Shown here: piece after piece, positions 24,907 through 33,527 of the stretch
How positions within the stretch are numbered: the stretch's first letter is position 1
Layout: every line of letters starts with the position of its first letter
From: Avimonas intestinalis
GTDB lineage: Bacteria; Bacillota; Clostridia; Oscillospirales; Acutalibacteraceae
NCBI GenBank assembly: GCA_904380375.1
Contig: CAJFID010000001.1
Coordinates: 124,001-188,000 of the forward strand
Reading direction: 5' to 3'
Length of the DNA stretch: 64,000 nucleotides
Position numbers and translations under genes: made by a program
The notes under the pieces: generated by a model
Told to the model about the DNA's origin: nothing
The model's database searches: none
Seen by the model: the letters and a program-made list of their open reading frames with translations, nothing else

Positions 24907-25332
24907 ATGGCTCAGAAAGTAACCGGGTACATTAAATTGCAGATTCCGGCGGGTAAAGCAACGCCGGCGCCCCCTGTTGGTCCGGCCCTCGGTCAGCACG
25001 GCGTGAACATCATGGCTTTCACTAAGGAATTTAACGAACGCACGAAGAACGACGTGGGGCTTGTCATCCCCGTCGTCATCACGGTCTATGCCGACCGTTC
25101 CTTCACGTTCATTACCAAGACCCCCCCTGCGGCGGTCCTGATTAAGAAAGCCTGCGGCATTGAGACCGCGTCCGGCACGCCGAACAAGACCAAGGTCGCG
25201 AAGATTACACGGGAACAGGTCCGCAAGATCGCGGAAACCAAGATGCCCGACCTCAACGCCGCCAGCATTGAATCAGCCATGAGCATGATTGCCGGCACGG
25301 CGCGCAGCATGGGCATTGAAGTCGTCGATTAA
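24907..25332 (+). CDS. rplK: Ribosomal protein uL11
   Basis: 141 aa, full length, part of the GTPase-associated centre with L10/L7-L12. Conserved PAGKATPAPPVGPALGQHGV and GTARSMGI blocks. GGAGGTG before ATG at 24907. Confidence 0.98.
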   Translation: MAQKVTGYIKLQIPAGKATPAPPVGPALGQHGVNIMAFTKEFNERTKNDVGLVIPVVITVYADRSFTFITKTPPAAVLIKKACGIETASGTPNKTKVAKITREQVRKIAETKMPDLNAASIESAMSMIAGTARSMGIEVVD

Positions 25333-25358
25333 GGAAATCTGTTCCGGGTGGGAGGATG

Positions 25359-25381
25359 GCGTGAAAGGCAGCCTTTCACGC
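25359..25381 (+). promoter_or_regulatory. Hairpin in the rplK-rplA gap
   Basis: Perfect 10-bp stem GCGTGAAAGG / CCTTTCACGC with a 3-base loop, no T run. The rplK-rplA gap (164 bases) is unusually long for this pair, so the hairpin may protect or regulate the rplA message. Confidence 0.45.
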
Positions 25382-25496
25382 GAAGAAACGGCGGCCCCTC
25401 CGGCTGTCCGTTTTTCCCCGGCCGACGCGGGCTTAGCCCTGCGGGCGGCTTCACAGCGGAATTCCGATTTTACCACTCAACAGGGAGGATATGTGA

Positions 25497-26189
25497 ATGA
25501 AACACGGTAAGAAATATGTCGACAGCGCCAAGCTGTTCGACCGGTCGAACCTCTTTGATGTAAACGAAGCGCTGGATCTCGCGGTCAAGACCGGCAAGGC
25601 CAAGTTTGATGAGACGGTGGAGGTCCATGTCAAGCTGGGCGTTGACAGCCGCCACGCCGACCAGCAGGTTCGCGGCGCGATCGTCCTGCCCCACGGCACC
25701 GGCAAGTCGGTGCGGGTGCTGGTATTTGCCAAAGCGGATAAAGCGCAGGCCGCGGCCGACGCCGGTGCCGAATATGTCGGCGCGGAGGATATGGTCGCTA
25801 AGATCCAGGGCGGCTGGATGGATTTTGACGTGGTCATCGCCAGCCCGGATATGATGGGCCTGGTGGGCCGCCTCGGTAAGGTGCTCGGCCCCCGCGGGCT
25901 GATGCCGAACCCCAAGGCTGGTACGGTGACCCCGGACGTGGCCAAGGCGGTTACTGAAGCTAAGGCCGGTAAGATTGAGTACCGCCTGGACAAGACCAAT
26001 ATCATCCACTGCCCGATCGGCAAGGTGTCCTTCGGCGCTGAAAAGCTGCAGGAGAACTTCGACACCCTGATGGGCGCGATTGTCCGTGCCAAGCCGGCGG
26101 CCGCGAAAGGCCAGTATGTCCGCTCCTGCGTGGTCGCAACCACGATGGGCCCCGGCATTAAGATCAACCCGAGCCGTTTCAGCGCGTAA
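25497..26189 (+). CDS. rplA: Ribosomal protein uL1
   Basis: 230 aa L1-stalk protein and, in many bacteria, repressor of its own operon. Conserved VLGPRGLMPNPKAGTV and the terminal GPGIKINPS. ATG at 25497 with AGGGAGGATATGTGA upstream; an ATG-GTG cluster lies within the binding region but only 25497 gives the family N-terminus. Confidence 0.97.
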   Translation: MKHGKKYVDSAKLFDRSNLFDVNEALDLAVKTGKAKFDETVEVHVKLGVDSRHADQQVRGAIVLPHGTGKSVRVLVFAKADKAQAAADAGAEYVGAEDMVAKIQGGWMDFDVVIASPDMMGLVGRLGKVLGPRGLMPNPKAGTVTPDVAKAVTEAKAGKIEYRLDKTNIIHCPIGKVSFGAEKLQENFDTLMGAIVRAKPAAAKGQYVRSCVVATTMGPGIKINPSRFSA

Positions 26190-26235
26190 GCGCTCCCGGC
26201 TTGCACGAATCCTTGGCGTATTTTTCCGCGGGGGC

Positions 26236-26264
26236 TTGACAACCGTCGGTCCTTGCGGTAAAAT
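26236..26264 (+). promoter_or_regulatory. rplJL promoter
   Basis: TTGACA at 26236-26241, 17-nt spacer, TAAAAT at 26259-26264. A separate start for rplJ-rplL after rplA. Confidence 0.85.
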
Positions 26265-26269
26265 ATTTA

Positions 26270-26388
26270 ACGCTGTTCTTCCGCAGACAGCAGGTATCGG
26301 TTCCCCGATGTAAAGGCATATGCCGCCTGCCGAGGACGAGGGCCTGGTTCCTTCCGCGCTGAGCGGAGGGAGGATAGTGTCTATGAGT
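26270..26388 (+). ncRNA. Ribosomal L10 leader RNA
   Basis: Structured leader between the rplJ promoter and an attenuator. It has stems that include CCTTCCGC / GCGGAGGG and the CTGCCGAGGACGAGGGCCTGG region typical of firmicute L10 leaders, which bind the L10-L12 complex to control rplJL. Assignment is by position and appearance; a covariance-model search of 26265-26425 would settle it. Confidence 0.7.
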
Positions 26389-26422
26389 CTTCCTGCGGTT
26401 TTCGGCCGCAGGAAGATTTTTT
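26389..26422 (+). terminator. Attenuator of the rplJL operon
   Basis: Perfect 10-bp stem CTTCCTGCGG / CCGCAGGAAG, loop TTTTCGG, then ATTTTTT. It lies between promoter and gene, so it is a regulated stop rather than an end. Confidence 0.85.
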
Positions 26423-26471
26423 GTTCCGGAGAAAGACAGCGCGATTTTTTATTCCGGAGGTGAATTCTACA

Positions 26472-27002
26472 TTGCCTAGCGAGAAGATTTTGCAGCAGAA
26501 GCAGGAGTATGTCGAGCAGCTGGCTGAGAAGCTGAAGAACTCCGTGGCCGGCGTTGTCGTCAGCTACAAGGGTATCAACGTGGCCGACGACACCAAGCTG
26601 CGCCGCGAGCTGCGGGAGGCCGGCGTGCATTACGCCGTCGTCAAGAACACCATGCTCCGCCGCGCCGCCGAAAAGGCGGGCCTCAGCGATCTGGACTCCG
26701 TGCTCGAGGGCTCTACCGCGCTCGCGCTGAGCGAAAGCGACCATGTTGCCGCGGCGAAGATCCTGAGCAAGTTCGCGGAAACCAACAAGGCGATTGAGGT
26801 CAAGGCCGGCTTTGTCGAAGGCAAGGTCATCGGCAAGGACGCTGTGGGCGAGTTGGCGAAGATGCCCCCGAAGGAGGTCCTGGTGGCCAAGGCCCTCGGC
26901 GGCTTGAACGCCCCGATTTCCGGTTTCGTCTGTGTGCTCAACGCCAACCTGCGCGGCCTGGTGGTCGCCCTGAACGCGATCGCCGAGCAGAAGCAGGCGT
27001 AA
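26472..27002 (+). CDS. rplJ: Ribosomal protein uL10
   Basis: 176 aa stalk base protein that anchors L7/L12 dimers. Starts at TTG (26472), giving MPSEKILQQKQEYV; GGAGGTG lies 9-10 nt upstream. The open frame extends left to 26421, but that part overlaps the attenuator and is not conserved. A TTG start is unusual for a ribosomal protein and may lower translation as part of stoichiometry control. Conserved VVKNTMLRRA and YKGI blocks. Confidence 0.95.
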   Translation: MPSEKILQQKQEYVEQLAEKLKNSVAGVVVSYKGINVADDTKLRRELREAGVHYAVVKNTMLRRAAEKAGLSDLDSVLEGSTALALSESDHVAAAKILSKFAETNKAIEVKAGFVEGKVIGKDAVGELAKMPPKEVLVAKALGGLNAPISGFVCVLNANLRGLVVALNAIAEQKQA

Positions 27003-27122
27003 CCCCGGCGGCCCAGCGGCCGCTCCGCCGTTTGACGGCGCATTGTCCCGGCCCTTGGGTGGCCGGCCGTATTATACGGTGCGAATCCGCACCGCAAAAA
27101 TGAAAAAATGGAGGATTTTACC

Positions 27123-27506
27123 ATGTCTGACAAGGTTCTGAAGCTGATTGAAGATGTGAAGGCCCTGACCGTTCTCGAGCTGTCCGAGCTCGTGAAGGCT
27201 CTGGAAGAGGAATTCGGCGTTTCCGCCGCTGCCCCGGTTGCGGTTGCCGCTGTGGCGGCTCCGGCTGACGGCGCTGCTGCTGCTGCCGAGGAAAAGACCG
27301 AGTTTGACGTTGTCCTGGCGGAAGTCGGCGCGAACAAGATCCAGGTTATCAAGGCGGTTCGCGAGATCACCAGCCTGGGCCTGAAGGAAGCCAAGGAGCT
27401 GGTTGACGGCGCCCCGAAGGCTGTCAAGGAAGGCGTATCGAAGGACGACGCCGAGGAAATGAAGAAGAAGCTGGAAGAAGCCGGCGCGAAGGTCGAGCTG
27501 AAGTAA
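27123..27506 (+). CDS. rplL: Ribosomal protein bL12 (L7/L12)
   Basis: 127 aa. N-terminal dimerisation helices (1-33), Ala-rich hinge (about 38-58), and C-terminal factor-binding domain with KIQVIKAVREITSLGLKEAK. GGAGG before ATG at 27123. Followed by a terminator; rpoB does not come next. Confidence 0.98.
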   Translation: MSDKVLKLIEDVKALTVLELSELVKALEEEFGVSAAAPVAVAAVAAPADGAAAAAEEKTEFDVVLAEVGANKIQVIKAVREITSLGLKEAKELVDGAPKAVKEGVSKDDAEEMKKKLEEAGAKVELK

Positions 27507-27522
27507 TTCCTGCTTTGCCCGC

Positions 27523-27562
27523 AAAGCCGCCCGACGGATCTTGGATCCGCCGGGCGGCTTTT
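27523..27562 (+). terminator. rplJL terminator
   Basis: AAAGCCGCCCGACGGATC pairs with GATCCGCCGGGCGGCTTT around a short loop, then TTTTG. Confidence 0.85.
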
Positions 27563-28005
27563 GTGCTTTGCAGGTATAACGCAAAACAGCGAACCCGTGG
27601 GGAGCAGAGCGGGACCCCCGCAATAGCAGCGGCTTTCTGGGAAGGCGGTTGGAGGCATCCCGACCGCCTTGGCCTTCTCAAGGACGGCGTTGCCGGAGAA
27701 GCTGGCCGGCTGGGACGGAGATCGGGTGGATCCGGCTGAAGAAAAAAGGGCAGTTGCCGCGGCGCGGCTTTCCCGCCGGCGAGCCTGGCGGCCGCGTTCG
27801 TTTCCGGAACCGCCGGAAGGATACAAAGACGTGGCCTTTGCGGCAAAGCTGTGTTACACTGAAGGCAGGCGGAACGGCTCCGCTCCCGCCCGGCAAAAAA
27901 TGGCCCGCCGGGTGGGGAACCTTTCGGGGCTTTGCCCGGTGTTGCATATGGAGGGGGATGATCCCCGCTTTGCCGCCGTCCGGCGGCAGATTGGAGGAAG
28001 GGCAT

Positions 28006-28473
28006 ATGGATTCTGCGGCCGCAGTCCTGTCCCAGTATGCCGACATGGTTTACCGCCTGGCATTTGCACGAACCCAAAACCGCTTTGACGCGGACGATGT
28101 CCTGCAGGAAGTATTCCTCCGGTATATCCGCAGCGCGCCGGTGTTTCGGGAGGAAGAGCACCGGCGCGCGTGGCTGATCCGCACCACCATCAACTGCAGT
28201 AAAAACATGCTGACTTCCGCCTGGTTCCGCAGGACGGTGCCGCTTGAGGATACCCTGGCGGCCGAGCTTTCGGATACCGGCGAGGTTTACGACGCGGTCA
28301 TGCGGCTGTCCCAGGCTCACCGCACGGTAATCCACCTCTTTTATTACGAGGGGTATTCGGTCGCGGAGATCAGCGGGCTTCTGGGCTGCAAGCCGGCGAC
28401 GGTGAAAACCCGCCTGCACCGCGCCCGGAACCAGCTGCGGGAGGCCCTGAAAGGAGAAATGGACGATGTTTAG
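28006..28473 (+). CDS. ECF-like RNA polymerase sigma factor
   Basis: 155 aa group 4 sigma factor. Region 2 has DADDVLQEVFLRYIRS, and region 4 has the HTH VAEISGLLGCKPATVKTRLH followed by RARNQLREAL. ATG at 28006 with GGAGGAAGG upstream; the frame is open far upstream without conservation. The end overlaps the next gene by 8 bases, so the neighbour is the likely controlling partner. Confidence 0.92.
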   Translation: MDSAAAVLSQYADMVYRLAFARTQNRFDADDVLQEVFLRYIRSAPVFREEEHRRAWLIRTTINCSKNMLTSAWFRRTVPLEDTLAAELSDTGEVYDAVMRLSQAHRTVIHLFYYEGYSVAEISGLLGCKPATVKTRLHRARNQLREALKGEMDDV

Positions 28474-30385
28474 GGATGCCTATCGCCGGGATAATAAGAA
28501 AATCCGGCCGGACGAAGCGCTGCTGTGCCAGTTGGAGTGGAAAATGCAGCAGGCTCAGCAGGAAAAGCCGGCGGAAACGGCCCGGGGAGGCCGCCGCAGG
28601 CGCTGGGTCCGTCCCACCATCGCGGCAGCGGCCTGCCTGGCGGTGCTGGTATCTGCCGGGGCGCTGTATGCCGGCCTGCGGCCGGGCCCGCAGGTGGCGG
28701 GAACCGGGAAGGTGATCAACGGCGCCGATTACGGGCAGGCCTACCAGGCCGTCAAGGCCATGGAGCCCCGCTTTGACCTCGGCGACTGGTTCCGCGGTCT
28801 CTTCGGCTTCCTAGGCAAGGGCGTGCAGAATGAAGCCGACGGGAGCTCCGGCAGCGCGTCCGCCGAAGCGGGGGGCGTGCAGAATTACTCGGACACTAAC
28901 ACCCAGGTGGACGGGGTGGACGAAGCCGATGTGACCAAAACCGACGGCGCGTACATCTATACCCTGTCGGGAGGGCGGTTGCATATTGTGCGCGCGGACG
29001 GCGCAGCCCTTGAAACGGCGGCGGAACTGGATTATTCCCAGGGGAACGCCATGCCCCGTGCCCTGGAATTCTATATAAAGGGCGACCGCCTCGTGCTCCT
29101 GTGCCGCACCTATGGCGGCATGACCGAGGGGCAGGAGAGCTCCTGGGACGGGACGGTAACCTGGGCTGCCGTATACGACATTGCCGACCGCACAAGCCCC
29201 ACGCTGCTCGGCGTCCAGGGCCAGGCAGGCGATTACCTGTCCTCCCGCCTGGTCGGGAACACCCTGTACCTGGCAACCAGTCAGTCCCTGCCGGAAAAAG
29301 CCGAAAAGGGCGACAAGGCCACCTATGTCCCCACCTTGTACACGCAGGACGGCGCCGCCGCGATGGCGGAGGAAGACCTGTGTATCCCTCCGATCCCCGC
29401 TGGGCGGCAGTATACGGTGCTTACCGCCGTGGACCTCCTCAGCCCCCAAGGACATACCTCCGCCAAAGCCGTGCTGGGGGGTGGGGACAATCTGTACGCC
29501 AATACCCAGAACCTGTTCCTGGCCGTCCCCCGCACGGTCAGGGAAGAGGGCGGCCAGGTGTACACGGCGACCGACCTGCTCCGTTTTTCCCTGGACGGGG
29601 GAGAGATCCAGCTGCAAGCCAGCGGCACCGTCCCCGGCACACTGATCAACCAGTTCGCCATGGACGAATACGAGGGCATTTTCCGCGTGGTCACCACCCA
29701 AAGCGGCGGGACAGAGACGGTCTCGGGCGGCATAGCCTCTTATGTAGTCGGGGACACAGTAAACAATTTGTATACACTCAATCAATCTTTACAAATTGTA
29801 GGGAAGCTGGAAGGGCTGGCCAAGGGGGAACGGGTGTATTCCGTCCGTTTTAACGGGGAGGTCGGATACTTTGTCACCTTCCGCCAGGTGGATCCCCTCT
29901 TTACCGTGGATCTCGAGGATCCGGCCAATCCACAGGTGCTCAGCGCGCTGAAAATCCCCGGCTTCTCCGATTACCTGCATCCCTACGCCCCCGGCCTGCT
30001 CCTTGGCTTCGGGCAGCAGGCGGATCCGTATACCGGGGCTACACAGGGCTTGAAGCTGGCGATGTTTGACGTATCCGACCCGGCCGACGTGACCGAACGG
30101 CACAGTCTGCCGCTGAAAGAGGATTGGTCGGAGGCCTCGCAGAACCATAAGGCGATCCTGGTTGATGCCGAGCGCAGCCTGATCGGGTTCCCGGCCGGGA
30201 ACGCTTATTACCTCTATGGGTATTCGGAGCAGGACGGCTTTTTCCTCCGGGCGCAGCTGCCCCTGTCGGACGGGACAAGCGCGCGGGGGCTGTATATCGG
30301 CGACACCTTCTATACCGTGGAAGAGGGGAGGATCGCCGCCTATGCCCTGTCGGATTTCCAACCCCTCGCGAGCCTGGTCCTGTAG
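28466..30385 (+). CDS. Membrane-anchored beta-propeller domain protein, likely sigma-factor partner
   Basis: 639 aa. Residues 1-46 are cytoplasmic and charged (DEALLCQLEWKMQQ), 47-68 one transmembrane span (TIAAAACLAVLVSAGALYAGL), and the rest is an extracytoplasmic beta-propeller of the COG4880/Beta_propel type, with the entry motif NTQVDGVDEADVTKTDG. This family is typically encoded right after an ECF sigma gene in firmicutes. The small cytoplasmic part probably serves as the anti-sigma element, with the propeller as the sensor (inference). The ligand is unknown. Confidence 0.85.
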   Translation: MFRDAYRRDNKKIRPDEALLCQLEWKMQQAQQEKPAETARGGRRRRWVRPTIAAAACLAVLVSAGALYAGLRPGPQVAGTGKVINGADYGQAYQAVKAMEPRFDLGDWFRGLFGFLGKGVQNEADGSSGSASAEAGGVQNYSDTNTQVDGVDEADVTKTDGAYIYTLSGGRLHIVRADGAALETAAELDYSQGNAMPRALEFYIKGDRLVLLCRTYGGMTEGQESSWDGTVTWAAVYDIADRTSPTLLGVQGQAGDYLSSRLVGNTLYLATSQSLPEKAEKGDKATYVPTLYTQDGAAAMAEEDLCIPPIPAGRQYTVLTAVDLLSPQGHTSAKAVLGGGDNLYANTQNLFLAVPRTVREEGGQVYTATDLLRFSLDGGEIQLQASGTVPGTLINQFAMDEYEGIFRVVTTQSGGTETVSGGIASYVVGDTVNNLYTLNQSLQIVGKLEGLAKGERVYSVRFNGEVGYFVTFRQVDPLFTVDLEDPANPQVLSALKIPGFSDYLHPYAPGLLLGFGQQADPYTGATQGLKLAMFDVSDPADVTERHSLPLKEDWSEASQNHKAILVDAERSLIGFPAGNAYYLYGYSEQDGFFLRAQLPLSDGTSARGLYIGDTFYTVEEGRIAAYALSDFQPLASLVL

Positions 30386-30473
30386 GCGCATGGTTTCCAC
30401 CGGATCGGCCTGTGCGGTGGAAAATACGCTCCCGCCCGGGGAAGGCGGTGCGGGAAAAGGAGGCGCGAAGGGG

Positions 30474-30740
30474 ATGAACAGGAGCCAAACGGGAAGGAAG
30501 GCCGGGAGGCATGGCGGGCGCAGGGCCCTGCTTTCCCTGGCCGTCCTCCTGGCGATTGCCTGCATCCCCATCCCCGCCACGCTGAAGGACGGAGGGACGC
30601 GGAACTACAGCGCCCTGCTTTACCGGGTGATCGTCTGGCACCGGCTGGCCGGGGGCGGGGGCGGCTATTCAACTGGTGTGGAGGTGCAGCTGTTCCCGCG
30701 CAATGTCGGGCCGCTCCAAGACGGGCCGCCGCCCACGTAG
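30474..30740 (+). CDS. Small exported protein with a DGGT...YxALLYxV motif
   Basis: 88 aa. N-terminal basic stretch, then one hydrophobic segment (ALLSLAVLLAIACIPIP) acting as signal or anchor, then LKDGGTRNYSALLYRVIVWH and VEVQLFPRNVG. The DGGT-x2-Y-x-ALLY-x-V pattern recurs in small clostridial exported proteins with no known function. ATG at 30474 with GGAGG upstream. It follows the propeller gene by 88 bases and may share its transcript. Confidence 0.62.
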   Translation: MNRSQTGRKAGRHGGRRALLSLAVLLAIACIPIPATLKDGGTRNYSALLYRVIVWHRLAGGGGGYSTGVEVQLFPRNVGPLQDGPPPT

Positions 30741-31131
30741 GGGTGAACCGCACGCCTTGCCCTCTTCCTCCCCCGCAGCCTTGCCGGCGGGCCGGCAGCG
30801 CTTGAAGCCGCCTTTGGCAGCCGCTTCCCGGCTATAGCTCTTGCCGCAGCACCGGGGATGGAGGAGCCAGCGGTTGGTTCCCTCCCAGCGCGGCAGGGCG
30901 GTACGAAAGCGCGGTTAAAGCTCCAGGGTCCCTTTTCAAGATAAGCAGTGATGGCCCCAATTCCGTCGGTTTTGCCAATTAGCATTTCCTAACTCCCCAG
31001 AAGGCTTAGCTAATTGGTTTATCATGCCTTGCAGAAAGCATTTTCATATTTTATCCTTTAAAAATGGAACATAAGAGAAAATTTGGCGTCTATAGCAACA
31101 GGAATACATTGAGAAAAGGAGGTACGACTGT
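30741..31131 (+). other. Gene-free interval with a weak promoter
   Basis: Nothing coding was recognised in the GC-rich first half. The AT-rich second half has TTGCAG (31029-31034), 17 nt, TATCCT (31052-31057), which would serve the lipoprotein pseudogene. Confidence 0.45.
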
Positions 31132-31890
31132 ATGAAAAAACTGACCGCATGGGCTTTTGCGCTGACAGGTATATTGGGGCTGGTTGGTTGCTCCAGTGCA
31201 GGCACGAAACCATATCGGAATTTGATGACGACAGATATTTCATCCGCAACAGTGCTTTTACAACCGCCAGATAAGACGCTTTAAGTGGAAGAGACAGACC
31301 AGCTCATTGAGCTTTTGCAGGATGTGGTCATTTATGAGGAAGATAACTCGTATACAGAGTATGCGGGGCAGTCCGTCACCATTCAATTAACCATGTCCGA
31401 TGGGACACATACAGATATCACGGCATTCTATTCTTTTCTGATCATCGATGGGAAAGGATACCGGACAGAATATGATCCTTGTGAGGCGCTGAACCGTTAT
31501 GCCAACGAACTACTGGATTCAGGGGATGCTGTGGTTGTTTTGGAAGAGCCGCCAGTATTGAGCTAGTCAGTGATGAGACTGCTGTGACCGCTCTGTCGGG
31601 CACATATTCCTGGCAACGGAAAAATACAGATGGAACCTTTGCAGGTATAGAGGCCGACAGCGCCCGCGCCCATTGGATTGCAAAGAAAACTACTATCCCC
31701 ACCGCTGGAGACGCCGGAGGCAACCGCTACGTTGAGAATCACGGTAAATCCTGATAAAATTGTAAGTGTTTAATGTTGGAATGATTCCTATCGATCCAGT
31801 CCCTCCGCAGACGGTAAAGACGTGATCTGTAATGAAAATGCGATAGAACTAAGATCCGGCAGGAAATTTTCAATAATATCACGATGTTCC
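31132..31890 (+). pseudogene. Decayed lipoprotein gene
   Basis: Starts well: GGAGG, ATG at 31132, and a lipoprotein signal ending in LGLVGCSS. The frame is stopped by TAA at 31282-31284 and resumes in the same frame (VEETDQLIELLQDVVIYEED) to TAG at 31564. The homologous continuation then needs three frame changes: SDETAVTALSGTYSWQRK from 31569, PLDCKE at 31670-31687, and LLSPPLETPEATATLRITV from 31690. A further TAA sits at 31771, after which CWNDSYRSSPSADGKDV continues in frame. Lesions of both kinds point to a dead gene. AT-rich compared with neighbours, so it was probably acquired. Function of the ancestor unknown. Confidence 0.8.
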
Positions 31891-31903
31891 TTGAAAAGGG
31901 AGA

Positions 31904-31937
31904 CCCCAGGCGTTTTAACGCCTGGGGCTTTGGTTTT
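31904..31937 (+). terminator. Terminator after the lipoprotein pseudogene
   Basis: CCCCAGGCGTT / AACGCCTGGGG stem followed by CTTTGGTTTT. Confidence 0.7.
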
Positions 31938-31972
31938 CGCCGATATATGCTGAAGCATTCCGGCACGCGAAG

Positions 31973-32009
31973 CGGGCCCGGGCAGAGGAAGCATCCTCGC
32001 CCGGGCCCG
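31973..32009. terminator. Hairpin at the end of the cyclophilin operon
   Basis: CGGGCCCGGGC / GCCCGGGCCCG with an inner GAGGA...CCTC stem. No strong T run, so it may be a Rho-independent stop of limited strength or an mRNA end protector. Confidence 0.55.
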
Positions 32010-32043
32010 TTGTTGTCCGCGGCATCCATAGGATCGCCGGGAA

Positions 32044-32913
32044 TTATCCTTGGTATTCCGTAATTTCAATGCTGGTGATCGTCACGTCCTCAACCGGCTT
32101 GTCATTGTCGTCGGTCTCAACCGCTGCGATGGCGTCGACGACGTCCATCCCTTCAAATACCTGCCCAAAAACGGTATGGCCGCCCGAGGCGCGCCAGGCG
32201 CCGTCTAGATTGATGTTGCCGCCGTTCTCCTCGTACAGCTCCCACACCTCGTCCGGGACCAGCCGGCTGTCCGGGGCAATGCCGCCGTTGTCCGCAATGA
32301 AATCGTCCGCCGTGGGATAAATCTTTGTAAAGCTGTCGCCGTAATACACGGAATACTGCTCGTACAGCGATTCGTAATTGGCGTACATCGTGTCGTAATC
32401 GTAATTGGCCTTGTCAAAGGAATCCGGGCCGGCCTGGTTGATAAAGAACTGGCTGCCGTTGCTATCGGGGCCGGCGTTGGCCATCGCCAGGGAGCCGCGC
32501 AGGTTGAGCAGCTTCTGGTCAAACTCGTCCTCAAACTCTTCTCCCCATTTGCTCTCGCCGCCGGTGCCGTCCCCGTCCGGGTCGCCGCCCTGGATCATGA
32601 AATCGTTGATGACGCGGTGGAAGGTCAGCCCGTCGTAATAGCCCTGCTTGGCCAGGTCGGTAAAATTCTCCACCGCCTTAGGCGCTGCCTCCGGGAAAAA
32701 CCGGATAGAGATATCCCCCATGCTGGTGTGCATGATGGCGATGGTGTCGCCCGGCTCCGGCATAGCGAGCTGGAAGCCGACCTCCTCGTCGGCATAGACG
32801 GTGCTGACGTTGTTGGTTGCCGTGCCGGGATCCGCGTCCTTGGAGCAGCCGGCCAGCAGCGATACGCCGAGCAGCAGGGCCGAAAGGGCGGCAAAAGTAC
32901 GTTGCTTTTTCAT
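32044..32913 (-). CDS. Cyclophilin-type peptidyl-prolyl isomerase lipoprotein
   Basis: 289 aa. Lipoprotein signal with lipobox LLAGC at about residue 22, so it acts outside the membrane on exported proteins. The cyclophilin core (residues 55-289) has YYDGLTFHRVINDFMIQGGD, the family's catalytic Arg, and SQFFINQ. A roughly 60-residue Tyr/Asp-rich insertion (KANYDYDTMYANYESLYEQY and on) splits the core. ATGA overlap with the upstream Cys-rich gene shows translational coupling. Confidence 0.92.
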   Translation of the reverse strand: MKKQRTFAALSALLLGVSLLAGCSKDADPGTATNNVSTVYADEEVGFQLAMPEPGDTIAIMHTSMGDISIRFFPEAAPKAVENFTDLAKQGYYDGLTFHRVINDFMIQGGDPDGDGTGGESKWGEEFEDEFDQKLLNLRGSLAMANAGPDSNGSQFFINQAGPDSFDKANYDYDTMYANYESLYEQYSVYYGDSFTKIYPTADDFIADNGGIAPDSRLVPDEVWELYEENGGNINLDGAWRASGGHTVFGQVFEGMDVVDAIAAVETDDNDKPVEDVTITSIEITEYQG

Positions 32914-33527
32914 AGGATCTCCTTTCCTGTCCGGGCCGGATGCCGGCCCGTCCCGTCTGCTGCCAAGGCCGCCCGGCGGCAGATCGGCGGCCGCTGCCGG
33001 TCAAGGCGCAGAAAGCGGTTGAATTCCTGTATCTCCTGGGCCTGCCGGGCCAGAAAAGCCCGGCCCTCGCCGGTGCGGGCGATCTCCCGTCCCGCCGCCC
33101 GGACGGCCCGGACAAAGCGGCGGTCCAGCGGGACGTGCCGCTGAAGCCGCACCAGCGGGCAGACCCGCCAGGCGCGGGGGTCGTAAACGGCGCGGATCCG
33201 GCCGTCCGCATGAAGCGCGGGGAAGAGAGGGAAGAGCCGGCAGGCCAGAGGACGCTCCTCCCGCCGGCAAACGCCGGAGCAGATGTAAAGCCGGTCAGGC
33301 CCCGCTTCTACAAGGGTGCCGCCGGAAAAGCCGCATTCCCGCCGGAAGGCTTCCTCGCCCGGGAAAAGCCGCATCCCGCTGGGGGCGCCCTCCTGTCCCT
33401 GGAAAAGGTCCCGGCAGCAGGCGCCGCCGCACACCTGCCCGCAATCCGTCGGAAGGGGCGTAAGATGGTCAAATAAGGCGTACAGCGCCTTATAATTGAT
33501 ACGATCGGTAAATTTTATCAAATTCAT
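32910..33527 (-). CDS. Cys-rich YkgJ/CxxCxGxCC-like protein
   Basis: 205 aa. Residues 28-40 have CGQVCGGACC, with later CSGVCRREERPLACRLFPLF and ACPL-like cysteines, the pattern of YkgJ-type putative zinc- or iron-chelating proteins. The C-terminal 60 residues are basic and not conserved. Start ATG at 33527 overlaps the stop of the cytoplasmic cyclophilin gene by one base (TAATG), and its end overlaps the lipoprotein cyclophilin (ATGA). Function unknown. Confidence 0.75.
   Translation of the reverse strand: MNLIKFTDRINYKALYALFDHLTPLPTDCGQVCGGACCRDLFQGQEGAPSGMRLFPGEEAFRRECGFSGGTLVEAGPDRLYICSGVCRREERPLACRLFPLFPALHADGRIRAVYDPRAWRVCPLVRLQRHVPLDRRFVRAVRAAGREIARTGEGRAFLARQAQEIQEFNRFLRLDRQRPPICRRAALAADGTGRHPARTGKEIL

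Noticed and set aside
31285..31566. Separate 93-aa gene starting at GTG 31285
   Set aside because: It begins immediately after an in-frame stop of a lipoprotein frame, has no ribosome binding site, and continues the same protein, so it is part of a pseudogene.
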